A stretch of DNA of 28,914 bases, from NCBI GenBank assembly GCA_002382445.1, contig DGAQ01000004.1, positions 94,889 to 123,802 of the forward strand, in the 5' to 3' direction. Below the pieces are notes generated by a model that searched no databases, had not been told where the DNA came from, and saw only the letters and a program-made list of their open reading frames with translations. Source of the stretch: Porticoccaceae bacterium UBA4026. Lineage in GTDB: Bacteria; Pseudomonadota; Gammaproteobacteria; Pseudomonadales; Porticoccaceae. Of the stretch, positions 16,250-24,577 are shown piece by piece (positions within the stretch are counted from its first letter, which is position 1; the number at the start of each line of letters is the position of its first letter). The translations under genes and the position numbers were made by a program.

Positions 16250-17350
16250 TTATTGCAGAGGTCGGTTGCCAGCAATCACTGTAAATTCCATGATCGCGTC
16301 TTGACGAACGATACTTAGCTTGACTGGTTGTCCAGGAGTGACGTGAGTGATTTGGCTGATGCTGGCGTGCGGGTCGGTGACCGGTCGCCCATCAATTTTG
16401 AAAATAACGTCCCCCGGTTTAACCCCGGCTTTTGCCGTCGGACCGCCAGGCTCCACTGAAGTCACGCCAAAAATCTTAGTAGTTCCCAGCTCAGATGATA
16501 ATTGATTTGATAGTAGTCCAAGGTCGGCACTAATGCCCAGCCAGCCCCTTACAACATGGCCATATTGAGCTATATCAGATAATACTTTTGCAGCAGCATC
16601 GGCGGGGATCGCAAAACTTATACCTGTTGACCCTGCATTATTGAGCGTTGCGGTATTAATGCCGAGCAAATTTCCGTAGGCATCAATCAGTGCGCCACCT
16701 GAACTTCCAGAGTTGATGGCGGCATCTGTTTGAATAAAATTCTCAAAAATATTTAAGCGCAGGCCATTTCGGCCTTTGGCGCTAATAATACCCTGAGTGA
16801 CTGACTGGCCTATCCCGGATGGATTTCCAATGGCCAGTACAATATCCCCAATTCGTGCTTGAGAAGGTTCGCCCAAAGCGATTGGGCTCAAATTATCAGC
16901 CTCAATTTTTAAAACCGCAAGGTCTATCTCAGGATCTGTGCCCACAACAGTTGCCGGCAATTCGCGCCCGTCATAGAGAAGCACTAGAATCTTTACCGCA
17001 CCCTCGATAACGTGGTGGTTAGTTAATACTAAACCGTCCGATTGCATAATGACCCCAGACCCAAGCGATATCCTATTGGACGGGTCGCTTCTTGACCTAG
17101 CTGCTTGAAGCGTATAGATATTAACTACAGAAGGTGCTGCTCGGGATACGGCGGCCGCATAAGAAACAGGACCGATCCAATCCATGCCTACGTTGGATTG
17201 ACGAAGCGTCATTAAATCAGCAGCGTCATGATCTGTATTTGGTCGAAATTGAGGAAAAGCTAAAATAAGAACTGCAGCCACAAGCAAGCCAACTAGCACT
17301 GGCTTGGCAATGTATTCGATTACAATCTTTTTATTTTTGGTTTCCTTCAC
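16250..17350 (-). CDS. algW: DegS/AlgW-type periplasmic serine endoprotease
   Basis: Inner-membrane-anchored trypsin-like protease with one PDZ domain. Counting from the GTG at 17356, one membrane helix lies at about 17-35 and the triad is His115 (LTNHHVIEG), Asp145 (DLAVLK) and Ser219 (NSGSSGGALID). The PDZ domain is about 268-365. One PDZ plus an N-terminal anchor places it with DegS/AlgW, which sense misfolded outer-membrane proteins and cut anti-sigma RseA/MucA, rather than two-PDZ DegP. The catalytic-site loop reads GSSGG rather than the common GNSGG. GAGG sits five bases before the GTG at 17350, which I favour; GTG at 17356 is equally in frame. The location after hisC matches Pseudomonas algW. 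Confidence 0.9.
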   Translation of the reverse strand: MKETKNKKIVIEYIAKPVLVGLLVAAVLILAFPQFRPNTDHDAADLMTLRQSNVGMDWIGPVSYAAAVSRAAPSVVNIYTLQAARSRSDPSNRISLGSGVIMQSDGLVLTNHHVIEGAVKILVLLYDGRELPATVVGTDPEIDLAVLKIEADNLSPIALGEPSQARIGDIVLAIGNPSGIGQSVTQGIISAKGRNGLRLNIFENFIQTDAAINSGSSGGALIDAYGNLLGINTATLNNAGSTGISFAIPADAAAKVLSDIAQYGHVVRGWLGISADLGLLSNQLSSELGTTKIFGVTSVEPGGPTAKAGVKPGDVIFKIDGRPVTDPHASISQITHVTPGQPVKLSIVRQDAIMEFTVIAGNRPLQ

Positions 17351-17427
17351 GCACACCTCTTCTATCGTCCGTTAATTATGTCACAACCATCTACCAGACA
17401 AAGATTCTTTTGCTCAAAACTTCCGGC

Positions 17428-17733
17428 CTATTGGCGTAATAAATTGGATAATTTTGGATTTGGTTTTTTTGCTTTTTTGTAGATTAGCAGAACATGCCCG
17501 ATAGACTGGACTAGTTGGGCGCCATAAGATGTACAGATTTCATCGCAAAGCAACTTTTTTGCCGCCCGATCACCCAAAGAGAGCTTAATTTTGATCAACT
17601 CGTGATCATTTAGGGCTCGATTTATCTCGGCGCCGATATTTTCTGTCAGCCCCTTACCAGCAATAGTCACTATTGGTCTAAGATTGTGGCCTAAACGACG
17701 TAAATGTTTCTTATCTTCAGCGGAACTTGTCAT
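17428..17733 (-). CDS. yhbY: YhbY-family ribosome assembly RNA-binding protein
   Basis: CRS1-YhbY (CRM) domain protein of 101 residues that associates with pre-50S subunits. Visible motifs are LRRLGHNLRPIVTIAGKGLTENI, with the GKGL loop of the CRM fold, and HELIKIKLSLGDRAAKK. The ATG at 17733 gives the usual length (about 100). The open frame extends another 39 codons upstream, but that would overlap the divergent rlmE start. The extra residues are not family-like. The ribosome-binding site is weak. It lies back to back with rlmE, the standard arrangement. Confidence 0.88.
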   Translation of the reverse strand: MTSSAEDKKHLRRLGHNLRPIVTIAGKGLTENIGAEINRALNDHELIKIKLSLGDRAAKKLLCDEICTSYGAQLVQSIGHVLLIYKKAKKPNPKLSNLLRQ

Positions 17734-17784
17734 AATATAGTGCTCAATTTTTAAGGCTGCCATTTTAGCGGACATTATGCCATC

Positions 17785-18405
17785 GTGAAATCTAAAAATC
17801 GTAGTTGGATCAAACAACATGTTAATGACCCTTACGTCAAACAAGCTCAACGTGATGGTTATCGGTCTCGTGCTAGTTACAAATTACTTGAGATCGTCGA
17901 GAAAGATCGGTTAATCCGATCTGGGATGACTGTCGTAGATTTAGGGTCTGCCCCTGGGGGTTGGTCTCAGGTGGCGGCTCGTTTAGTTGGCCACGACGGC
18001 AGGGTGCATGCTTTAGATATACTGCCGATGGATCCGATTGCGGGAGTAGACTTTATTCAAGGTGATTTTACCGAAGAAGAGATTTTCACTCAGTTGCTAG
18101 ATTTAATTGGAAAGCGAACGGTAGACCTTGTAATTTCAGATATAGCCCCCAATTTAAGTGGTAACAAGGCAGTTGACCAGCCGGCAATGATTTATCTGGC
18201 TGAGCTGGGGGTGGATCTGGCTAATAGAGTTCTGTCGAACGATGGAGTTTTTATCGCCAAGCTTTTTCAGGGGCAAGGATTTGATCCATTTGTGCAACAA
18301 GTGAGAACATTGTTTAATGGAGTGTCTATTATTAAACCAGATGCCTCGAGATCTCGATCGAGGGAAGTCTATCTGGTCGCCAAAGGCTTAAAAGCCAAAA
18401 TATGA
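17785..18405 (+). CDS. rlmE: 23S rRNA 2'-O-ribose U2552 methyltransferase RlmE
   Basis: SAM-dependent methyltransferase (FtsJ/RrmJ) acting on U2552 in the ribosomal A loop of the 50S subunit. 206 residues. The K-D-K catalytic set is in place: Lys33 (SYKLLEI), Asp in ISDIAPN and Lys in FIAKLFQG. The SAM motif is VVDLGSAPGGWSQ. It starts at GTG (17785), 51 bases from the divergent yhbY ATG. Its stop TGA overlaps the ribosome-binding site of ftsH, which it precedes by ten bases, so rlmE and ftsH are probably cotranscribed as in E. coli. Confidence 0.97.
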   Translation: MKSKNRSWIKQHVNDPYVKQAQRDGYRSRASYKLLEIVEKDRLIRSGMTVVDLGSAPGGWSQVAARLVGHDGRVHALDILPMDPIAGVDFIQGDFTEEEIFTQLLDLIGKRTVDLVISDIAPNLSGNKAVDQPAMIYLAELGVDLANRVLSNDGVFIAKLFQGQGFDPFVQQVRTLFNGVSIIKPDASRSRSREVYLVAKGLKAKI

Positions 18406-18415
18406 GGAGTAGAAC

Positions 18416-20335
18416 TTGAACGATCTGGCAAAAAATTTAATTGTATGGCTGATTTTAGCGGCCATATTAATGTCTGTATTTAATAGCTTTTCACCCAAGC
18501 CTGAAGATAACAGTATCGACTACTCTACCTTTGTGAATGAGGTCAGAAATGATCGCGTTAGTGAGGTTGTGATTGCCGATCTGACTATTTATGGTGAACG
18601 TAAAGATGGGTCGAAGTTCAAGTCAATTCGTCCAAATATTCAAGACCCGAAATTAATGGATGATTTGGTCAATCACAATGTCAAAGTGGCCGGTAAAGAG
18701 CCAGAACAGCAGAGTCTAATATCTCAATTATTTGTCGCTGCTTTCCCGATCTTGTTAATTTTGGGTATCTTCTTTTTCTTTATGCGTCAAATGCAAGGTG
18801 GTGGAGGTGGGAAGGGTGGCCCCATGAGTTTTGGTAAAAGTAAAGCCAAGTTGCTGACGGGTGATCAGATCAGTACTACTTTTGCTGATGTGGCAGGTGT
18901 CGATGAGGCAAAAGAAGACGTCGCCGAGTTGGTTGAATTTTTAAGCGAGCCGAGTAAATTTCAGCGTCTTGGTGGCCGCATCCCTAAAGGCGTTTTAATG
19001 GTTGGCCCTCCAGGGACCGGTAAAACCTTGCTCGCCAAAGCAATTTCAGGTGAGGCTAAGGTCCCGTTCTTTTCTATTTCGGGCTCAGATTTTGTTGAGA
19101 TGTTTGTTGGCGTAGGGGCTTCGCGAGTTCGCGATATGTTCGAGCAAGCCAAAAAACAGTCTCCTTGCATTATCTTTATTGATGAGATTGATGCGGTAGG
19201 GCGTCATCGTGGCGGTGGCCATGGTGGCGGTAACGACGAACGCGAACAAACATTAAATCAACTACTGGTTGAGATGGACGGCTTTGAAGGTAACGAGGGT
19301 GTCATTGTTATAGCGGCCACTAACCGACCTGATGTGTTAGATAAGGCGCTATTGAGGCCTGGTCGATTTGATCGCCAAGTGTATGTTAGCTTGCCCGATA
19401 TTCGTGGTCGTGAGCAAATACTTAAAGTTCATGCTCGTAAGGTGCCTCTTGATGACTCGGTTGATTTATCAATTTTAGCGCGAGGGACACCTGGGTTTTC
19501 TGGTGCTGATTTAGCCAATTTAGTCAACGAGGCGGCTCTGTTCTCGGCGCGAGGTAATCGTCGCGTAGTGACTATGGAAGAATTTGAAAAAGCTCGCGAT
19601 AAAATCATGATGGGTGCAGAAAGGCGTTCAATGGTGATGTCTGAGAAAGAAAAAATTAACACGGCTTATCATGAAGCGGGGCACGCTATCATTGGACGGC
19701 TAGTGCCTGAGCATGATCCGGTGCACAAGGTCACTATTATCCCTCGGGGCCGAGCTCTGGGGGTTACTCAGTACTTGCCAGAAGAAGATCGCTACAGCAT
19801 GAATCGCCGGCAACTTTTTAGCCAACTTTGCAGTCTATTTGGTGGTCGTATTGCAGAAGAGCTAGTCGGTGGTTTTGACGGTGTTACAACGGGTGCATCG
19901 AATGATATCGAGCGCGCGACCCAAATGGCCCGCAATATGGTGACCAAATGGGGACTTAACGAAAAGATGGGTCCGATTTTGTATGGCGAAGATGACTCTC
20001 AGGCACCAGGGGGTGGTAATACTCACTATTCGGAAGATACCTCTAGAGAGATAGATCAGGAAGTCAAAACGATATTGAACGAGGCTTATACTAAAGCTAC
20101 ACACTTACTCAAAGAACATCGTGATGTCCTTGAATCGATGAAAGACGCATTGATGGAGTATGAAACCATCGACGCAGATCAGGTGGATGATCTAATGAAT
20201 CGTCGTCAGGTTCGCCGGCCACGAGATTGGGACAAAAAGGACTCTGACAATCATTCTGGTGGTAACTCTGAGGATGGTGTAAAAAGTTCACCCGGGGAAG
20301 ATTCCCCCATCGGTAAGCCTGTTGAAGACGCCTAA
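18416..20335 (+). CDS. ftsH: ATP-dependent zinc metalloprotease FtsH
   Basis: Membrane-anchored AAA+ protease, hexameric, 639 residues. Two membrane helices (about 7-23 and 105-123) flank a small periplasmic domain. The AAA module has Walker A GPPGTGKT (197-204), the pore motif FVEMFVGVGASR, Walker B IIFIDEIDAVG and the second region of homology ATNRPDVLDKALLRPGRFDR. The zinc site is His419-Glu420-His423 (HEAGH), with a third ligand Asp in ASNDIERAT. The tail is acidic and probably disordered. In relatives it degrades LpxC, RpoH and damaged membrane proteins, setting the balance of LPS synthesis. The start is TTG at 18416, supported by GAGGAG at 18404-18409 six bases before it. Confidence 0.98.
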   Translation: MNDLAKNLIVWLILAAILMSVFNSFSPKPEDNSIDYSTFVNEVRNDRVSEVVIADLTIYGERKDGSKFKSIRPNIQDPKLMDDLVNHNVKVAGKEPEQQSLISQLFVAAFPILLILGIFFFFMRQMQGGGGGKGGPMSFGKSKAKLLTGDQISTTFADVAGVDEAKEDVAELVEFLSEPSKFQRLGGRIPKGVLMVGPPGTGKTLLAKAISGEAKVPFFSISGSDFVEMFVGVGASRVRDMFEQAKKQSPCIIFIDEIDAVGRHRGGGHGGGNDEREQTLNQLLVEMDGFEGNEGVIVIAATNRPDVLDKALLRPGRFDRQVYVSLPDIRGREQILKVHARKVPLDDSVDLSILARGTPGFSGADLANLVNEAALFSARGNRRVVTMEEFEKARDKIMMGAERRSMVMSEKEKINTAYHEAGHAIIGRLVPEHDPVHKVTIIPRGRALGVTQYLPEEDRYSMNRRQLFSQLCSLFGGRIAEELVGGFDGVTTGASNDIERATQMARNMVTKWGLNEKMGPILYGEDDSQAPGGGNTHYSEDTSREIDQEVKTILNEAYTKATHLLKEHRDVLESMKDALMEYETIDADQVDDLMNRRQVRRPRDWDKKDSDNHSGGNSEDGVKSSPGEDSPIGKPVEDA

Positions 20336-20350
20336 CAATAATAGGTTAGC

Positions 20351-20393
20351 AAAAACCCTGAGTGTTCTTTTTGATCTCAGGGTTTTTTGTTTT
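20351..20393 (+). terminator. Rho-independent terminator after ftsH
   Basis: A 12-bp perfect stem (AAAAACCCTGAG at 20351-20362 pairing with CTCAGGGTTTTT at 20376-20387) closes a 13-base loop. A T-rich run broken by one G (to 20393) follows. The A-tract on the left pairs with the T-tract, so the structure may work in both directions. It separates the rlmE-ftsH unit from folP. Confidence 0.92.
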
Positions 20394-20407
20394 AAGAGGG
20401 GAATAAT

Positions 20408-21271
20408 TTGTCGGGCCTGACATTAAAGTGCGGAGATAAACGGCTGGACCTCTCGATTCCAGCGATCATGGGTATTGTTAATTTAACCCCTGATTCATTT
20501 TCTGATGGGGGTCAACTTTACGCAGATAATAGGTTAAGTCAGAGTAAAACGCTGGTTGCGGTTGAAAAGATGTTGAAAGATGGCGCTGATATCATTGATA
20601 TAGGCGGTGAATCGACTCGGCCAGGGGCTGCTGAAGTGTCAGAGCAACAAGAATTGGATCGGGTCTTGCCAATACTTGAGTTAATTGTAAGTCGTTTTGA
20701 AACATTGGTGTCAGTAGACACCAGCACCGCAGTAGTAATGCGAGAGGCCGCAGCTAAAGGCGCGAACCTGATTAATGATGTGCGAGGTTTGCGTCACGAT
20801 GGGGCCCTAGAAGCTGCAGCGCAATCTGGCTTGCCGGTCTGCATAATGCACATGCAGAATCAACCGCAGACCATGCAGGTTGAACCGGTTTACCAAGACG
20901 TGGTTGCTGAAGTTTTGGCCTTTTTGGCGGATCGGAAACGAGACTGTATCGATGCGGGTATAGACGCAGAACAAATAATACTCGACCCAGGATTTGGATT
21001 TGGTAAGACCTTGATCCATAATCTCACTTTATTTAACGCAATGGATCAATTTGTTGCTAGTGGTCATCCGGTGTTAGTAGGGGTTTCGCGAAAAGCGATG
21101 ATCGGTCAGATGCTCGGAATAGAGGGCTCTAACCAACGTTTAATTGGCAGTGTAACGATGGCGGTGTTGGCCGCTCAGCGCGGTGCTGCAATTTTACGAG
21201 TACATGATGTGCTTGAGACCAAGCAAGCCATCAATATATGGCAAGCGGTGACGATTGAGGAGCAAGACTAG
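20408..21271 (+). CDS. folP: Dihydropteroate synthase FolP
   Basis: Joins p-aminobenzoate and dihydropterin pyrophosphate; the target of sulfonamides. 287 residues in a TIM barrel. Signatures are MGIVNLTPDSFSDGG near the N-terminus, ADIIDIGGESTRPGA, NDVRGL and ILDPGFGFGKT, with SRK near the C-terminus (GVSRKAMIG). The start is TTG at 20408 with AAGAGGGG about six bases upstream. It is the first gene after the ftsH terminator, so it needs its own promoter or read-through. glmM follows after three bases. Confidence 0.97.
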   Translation: MSGLTLKCGDKRLDLSIPAIMGIVNLTPDSFSDGGQLYADNRLSQSKTLVAVEKMLKDGADIIDIGGESTRPGAAEVSEQQELDRVLPILELIVSRFETLVSVDTSTAVVMREAAAKGANLINDVRGLRHDGALEAAAQSGLPVCIMHMQNQPQTMQVEPVYQDVVAEVLAFLADRKRDCIDAGIDAEQIILDPGFGFGKTLIHNLTLFNAMDQFVASGHPVLVGVSRKAMIGQMLGIEGSNQRLIGSVTMAVLAAQRGAAILRVHDVLETKQAINIWQAVTIEEQD

Positions 21272-21274
21272 ATT

Positions 21275-22618
21275 ATGGGCAAAAAATATTTTGGCACAGA
21301 TGGGATTCGTGGCACGGTTGGTGAGTATCCGATTACTGCAGATTTTATGCTTAAACTTGGTTGGGCAGCAGGCAAAGTTTTAACGCAACACACAAAGGTG
21401 AAAAATCGCGTGTTGATCGGAAAAGACACAAGGGTATCTGGTTATATGTTTGAGTCCGCCCTTGAGGCTGGTCTGATAGCTGCCGGCGTTGATGTTGATA
21501 TGCTTGGACCAATGCCAACGCCTGCAATTGCCTACTTAACACGCGCATTTCGCGCATCTGCGGGCATTGTTATTAGTGCATCTCATAACCCGGTGGAAGA
21601 CAATGGGATAAAGTTTTTTTCCGCCGACGGCTATAAATTGCCAGATGAGATAGAGTTAGAAATCGAAGCCTTGATGGATCAACCTCTGGTCACTAATGGC
21701 TCCTTCAGTCTGGGTAAAGCGCGCCGAATTAGTGATGCTACTGGTCGTTATATCGAATTTTGTAAGGGATCCTTACCAGCAGGATATAGTTTGGCGGGCT
21801 TGAGGATAGTATTAGATTGTGCCAATGGTGCAACTTATAACGCGGCACCTAAAGTTTTCAAAGAGCTTGGTGCTGAGGTTGTTACCATGGCCAACATGCC
21901 TAACGGTTTCAATATTAATGAGAAGTGCGGCTCAACGCATATGGATGCGATTTGCGCCAAAGTTGTTGAGGAAAAGGCAGATCTTGGTATTGCCTTGGAT
22001 GGTGATGGGGATAGAGTTTTACTCGTTGACGCTAATGGTGACATCGTTGATGGCGATGAAATTGTTTATATTATTGCCCGCTATCGTCATCAATCTGCAA
22101 GGGGTTGCAATGGAGTGGCGGGAACCCAAATGAGTAACCTTGGGCTGGAACTTGCGCTGGGAGACTTAGGCATTCCGTTTCAGCGCACGAAGGTGGGTGA
22201 TCGATATGTTGTTGAGGCTTTAAAAGAAAACGGGTGGATCTTAGGGGGTGAGGCCTCAGGCCATATCCTTTGTAGCGACCTTAATACTACGGGGGATGGT
22301 CTTGTTAGTGCGCTCCAAGTGATCCTTGCCTTATGTGAGAGTGGAAAGTCACTTTCAGAACTCAAAGCAGGAATGCAAAAATTTCCCCAGACTATGATTA
22401 ATGTACGTTTGCCGGTCAAGGTTGCTATTGATGATAATAAAGCCATTAATTCAGCCGTGGCTGCAGCTGAGGAAGCGCTCGGTAATCGAGGGCGTGTGTT
22501 ATTGCGGCCATCAGGGACAGAGCCTTTGATCCGAGTCATGGTAGAAGGAGAAGATCAAGATTTGGTGCGGCAGCAGGTGGAAGCCATCGCTAAAATCGTT
22601 GAGCAACAAGTTGGCTGA
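21275..22618 (+). CDS. glmM: Phosphoglucosamine mutase GlmM
   Basis: Converts glucosamine-6-phosphate to glucosamine-1-phosphate for UDP-GlcNAc, the substrate of MurA and of lipid A synthesis. 447 residues. The phosphoserine is Ser103 in ISASHNPVEDNG. The Mg2+ loop is DGDGDR with Asp242, Asp244 and Asp246. The sugar loop is GGEASGH, and the phosphate-binding loop RPSGTEPLIRVM lies near the C-terminus. It links to RapZ, encoded at the other end of the window, which in enterics controls the preceding enzyme GlmS. It is tightly coupled to folP (three-base gap). Confidence 0.98.
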   Translation: MGKKYFGTDGIRGTVGEYPITADFMLKLGWAAGKVLTQHTKVKNRVLIGKDTRVSGYMFESALEAGLIAAGVDVDMLGPMPTPAIAYLTRAFRASAGIVISASHNPVEDNGIKFFSADGYKLPDEIELEIEALMDQPLVTNGSFSLGKARRISDATGRYIEFCKGSLPAGYSLAGLRIVLDCANGATYNAAPKVFKELGAEVVTMANMPNGFNINEKCGSTHMDAICAKVVEEKADLGIALDGDGDRVLLVDANGDIVDGDEIVYIIARYRHQSARGCNGVAGTQMSNLGLELALGDLGIPFQRTKVGDRYVVEALKENGWILGGEASGHILCSDLNTTGDGLVSALQVILALCESGKSLSELKAGMQKFPQTMINVRLPVKVAIDDNKAINSAVAAAEEALGNRGRVLLRPSGTEPLIRVMVEGEDQDLVRQQVEAIAKIVEQQVG

Positions 22619-22718
22619 GATATAGTGGAGGAAAAGCCCTTTTCTCAGTTGTAAAATAACCGTTTGTCGGGTAGGCTTTGCGCCCTTTTGCAAGGCACCT
22701 CAAAAAGGATGGACCGAG

Positions 22719-23459
22719 ATGGCTAAACCGCTTATAGCGGGCAATTGGAAGATGCATGGTACTGTCGCGCAAGCGAGGTCCTTGACGCGGCAGTTGGTTG
22801 AGAATGAGCAGAGTTTTGCTGGTGTGCAGATGGCTATTTTTCCGCCAACGTTGCACTTAGGTCTGGTTGCAGCAGAATTATCTGGAAGCTCCATAGCATT
22901 GGGGGCACAGAATATGTCTGAGCATAGATCGGGTGCATTCACTGGAGAAATTTCCGCTGACATGCTAAAAGAGGTTGGTTGCAGTTACACCCTCGTCGGT
23001 CATTCGGAAAGACGGACATTGTTCGGCGAAGTTGATCGTACGGTGGCAGACAAATTTGAAGCTGCGCAGAAAACGGGTTTAGTCCCCATTCTTTGCGTTG
23101 GAGAGACACTGCGACAAAGGCAGCAGGGATTGACCCTAGCGGTGGTTGCCGAGCAGATTAATGTAGTTAAAGAAAAAGTAGGCATAGAAAGTCTTTGCCG
23201 TGGTGTCATCGCCTATGAACCCGTTTGGGCCATAGGGACGGGTGAGGTGGCTAGTCCAGAGCAGGCTCAGCTAGTCCACCGAGCCATTAGAGAGCTTTTG
23301 GGTTCTAGCGGCATAGGCACATCACTACTCTATGGTGGTAGCGTCAAAGCAAGTAATGCCGCGGAGTTGTTTGCGCAACGTGATATTGATGGTGGGTTGG
23401 TAGGTGGTGCCTCATTAGAGGCTGACGAATTTTTAAAAATTGCACAGTTAATGACATAA
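22719..23459 (+). CDS. tpiA: Triosephosphate isomerase TpiA
   Basis: Glycolytic interconversion of dihydroxyacetone phosphate and glyceraldehyde-3-phosphate. 246 residues. Catalytic set: Asn9 and Lys11 in GNWKMHG, His95 in VGHSERR, Glu167 in AYEPVWAIGTG. The phosphate loop is YGGSVKASN followed by GGLVGGASL. Placement between glmM and secG is the Pseudomonas arrangement, not that of E. coli. A 100-base gap upstream may carry a promoter, but I saw no convincing -35/-10 pair. secG follows after 16 bases. Confidence 0.97.
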   Translation: MAKPLIAGNWKMHGTVAQARSLTRQLVENEQSFAGVQMAIFPPTLHLGLVAAELSGSSIALGAQNMSEHRSGAFTGEISADMLKEVGCSYTLVGHSERRTLFGEVDRTVADKFEAAQKTGLVPILCVGETLRQRQQGLTLAVVAEQINVVKEKVGIESLCRGVIAYEPVWAIGTGEVASPEQAQLVHRAIRELLGSSGIGTSLLYGGSVKASNAAELFAQRDIDGGLVGGASLEADEFLKIAQLMT

Positions 23460-23475
23460 GGGTACAGCAGAACTC

Positions 23476-23829
23476 ATGGAACAATATATTTTATTTTTTC
23501 ACTTTTTAATCGCAGTGGCACTGATAGGCCTAATTTTAATTCAACAAGGCAAGGGCGCTGAAGCAGGAGCATCATTTGGTTCTGGTGCTTCACAGACTGT
23601 TTTTGGCAGCGGCGGCAGCTGGAATTTTTTCAGTAAAATGACGGCTGTCTTAGCAACTGTATTTTTTGTCACTAGCGTCAGTTTGGCGCTGATAGCAAAA
23701 AACAAAGTGGTGATTGGTGATGTTTTTCTACCTGAACTGCAATCAGTTCCTGCGCTGGAAGCTACAGAAACTGAACTTCCTAGTTTGGGTGCAGTAAGAT
23801 CTAATGATGACTCTGAGATTCCTGAGTAA
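23476..23829 (+). CDS. secG: Preprotein translocase subunit SecG
   Basis: Inner-membrane subunit of SecYEG, 117 residues. Two membrane helices are at about 4-22 and 55-74. They are joined by the cytosolic loop IQQGKGAEAGASFGSGASQTVFGSGGSWNF, whose GKGA and FGSG parts are diagnostic. A variable acidic tail follows. The gene sits just before tRNA-Leu(GAG), as in E. coli and Pseudomonas, and is probably expressed with tpiA. The 142 bases between it and the tRNA show no strong terminator. Confidence 0.96.
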   Translation: MEQYILFFHFLIAVALIGLILIQQGKGAEAGASFGSGASQTVFGSGGSWNFFSKMTAVLATVFFVTSVSLALIAKNKVVIGDVFLPELQSVPALEATETELPSLGAVRSNDDSEIPE

Positions 23830-23971
23830 CTGTATAAATGCGGTTAAGCCCAGGGATGTGATGGGTAGATGCACGCTCTTTAAGGGCTTTAGAGTCTGCA
23901 CGTTAAGTTAGCTAATTTACCTCAATATTAGCAAGATGACTTACAAAAAAAGCAAGGTTAAATGTAGTAAT

Positions 23972-24056
23972 GCGGATGTGGCGGAATTGGTAGACGCGCC
24001 AGCTTGAGGGGCTGGTGATTTAGGTCGTGGGGGTTCAAGTCCCCCCATCCGCACCA
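23972..24056 (+). tRNA. leuU: tRNA-Leu(GAG)
   Basis: Complete cloverleaf. The acceptor stem GCGGATG pairs with CATCCGC, followed by encoded ACCA (end at 24056). The anticodon stem CCAGC/GCTGG encloses TTGAGGG, giving anticodon GAG at 24006-24008. A long variable arm typical of type II tRNAs and the T-loop GTTCAAGTC are present. Position after secG is the classic leuU place. A promoter of its own was not recognised, so it may be read from secG. Confidence 0.97.
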
Positions 24057-24577
24057 AATCAAAAGACCAGGACTATTTTCTGGCAAGCCAAAAGTCTCGG
24101 TATTCGGGGCGTCGTTTAGGTTCATTGGCATTGCACATTAGTGGCAGTTGGACTGTGATTAGCTAATGATCTTAAATTACAAAAATACACTAGTTTCTAG
24201 ACTTTGAAGTTTGACTCCCATCCGGCAGGTTTATATGCCGCCACCCGCAAGTCTGAATAGTACACCTTTGAGGCCTAGCGCTTAAATAGTGCTATTCTTG
24301 AGCCTTTATGCTGGTGTTGACCTTGCTGAATCCTACGCTACTTCCGGGTTAAAACTGAAACAGGCGCAGTGCATATTATTGACAGCAGATAATGGTTTTT
24401 CCTGCAACTTCTGGGGAGGATCCGGCATTAATACCCGCCTTATTTGTATACAAATAAGGCGGACTAGTAGAGCGCTCACGATTCTGACAGTACTTTTGGC
24501 GGTAGTTGTTTCGTTACTAAAATCATACCTTATTAGATAAAGCGCTTTTTATCTCGAACTACTTTAGCAGCCAGAGG
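24057..24577. other. 521-base stretch without a convincing gene, downstream of tRNA-Leu
   Basis: No protein I recognise is encoded here. A GTG-start frame at 24289-24540 would give 83 residues ending in a hydrophobic segment and a basic end (LTVLLAVVVSLLKSYLIR). It has no clear ribosome-binding site and runs through a perfect palindrome, so I do not call it a gene. No strong terminator follows the tRNA. Near 24209-24224 the sequence weakly resembles the tRNA 3' end. The stretch is a plausible scar of insertion or deletion next to the tRNA. Confidence 0.5.
24435..24462. repeat. Perfect 28-bp palindrome
   Basis: Two 14-base arms without a spacer: CCGCCTTATTTGTA (24435-24448) and its exact reverse complement (24449-24462). 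The flanking bases break the symmetry (C on the left, A on the right). There is no T-run after it, so it is not a standard terminator. A dimeric regulator's operator, a recombination or resolution site, or a transposon-end remnant are possible. Nothing nearby decides between them. Confidence 0.9.

Noticed and set aside
17734..17850. N-terminal extension of YhbY to 140 residues
   Set aside because: It overlaps the divergent rlmE start, is not family-like, and exceeds the usual length of about 100.
23868..23905. Hairpin between secG and tRNA-Leu as a terminator
   Set aside because: Only a 4-bp CTCT/AGAG stem with mismatches and no T-run.
24209..24224. Possible partial copy of the tRNA-Leu 3' end (attachment-site-like repeat)
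   Set aside because: Only CCCATCCG is identical and the flanks need gaps to align. No integrase is present, and no matching repeat was seen near the other end of the accessory stretch.
24289..24540. 83-residue open frame with a hydrophobic, basic-ended C-terminus next to the CPBP protease gene
   Set aside because: GTG start without a clear ribosome-binding site, no recognisable domain, passes through the 28-bp palindrome, and the tail lacks the Gly-rich/Cys motif of a JDVT-CTERM signal. A real small membrane protein is not excluded.
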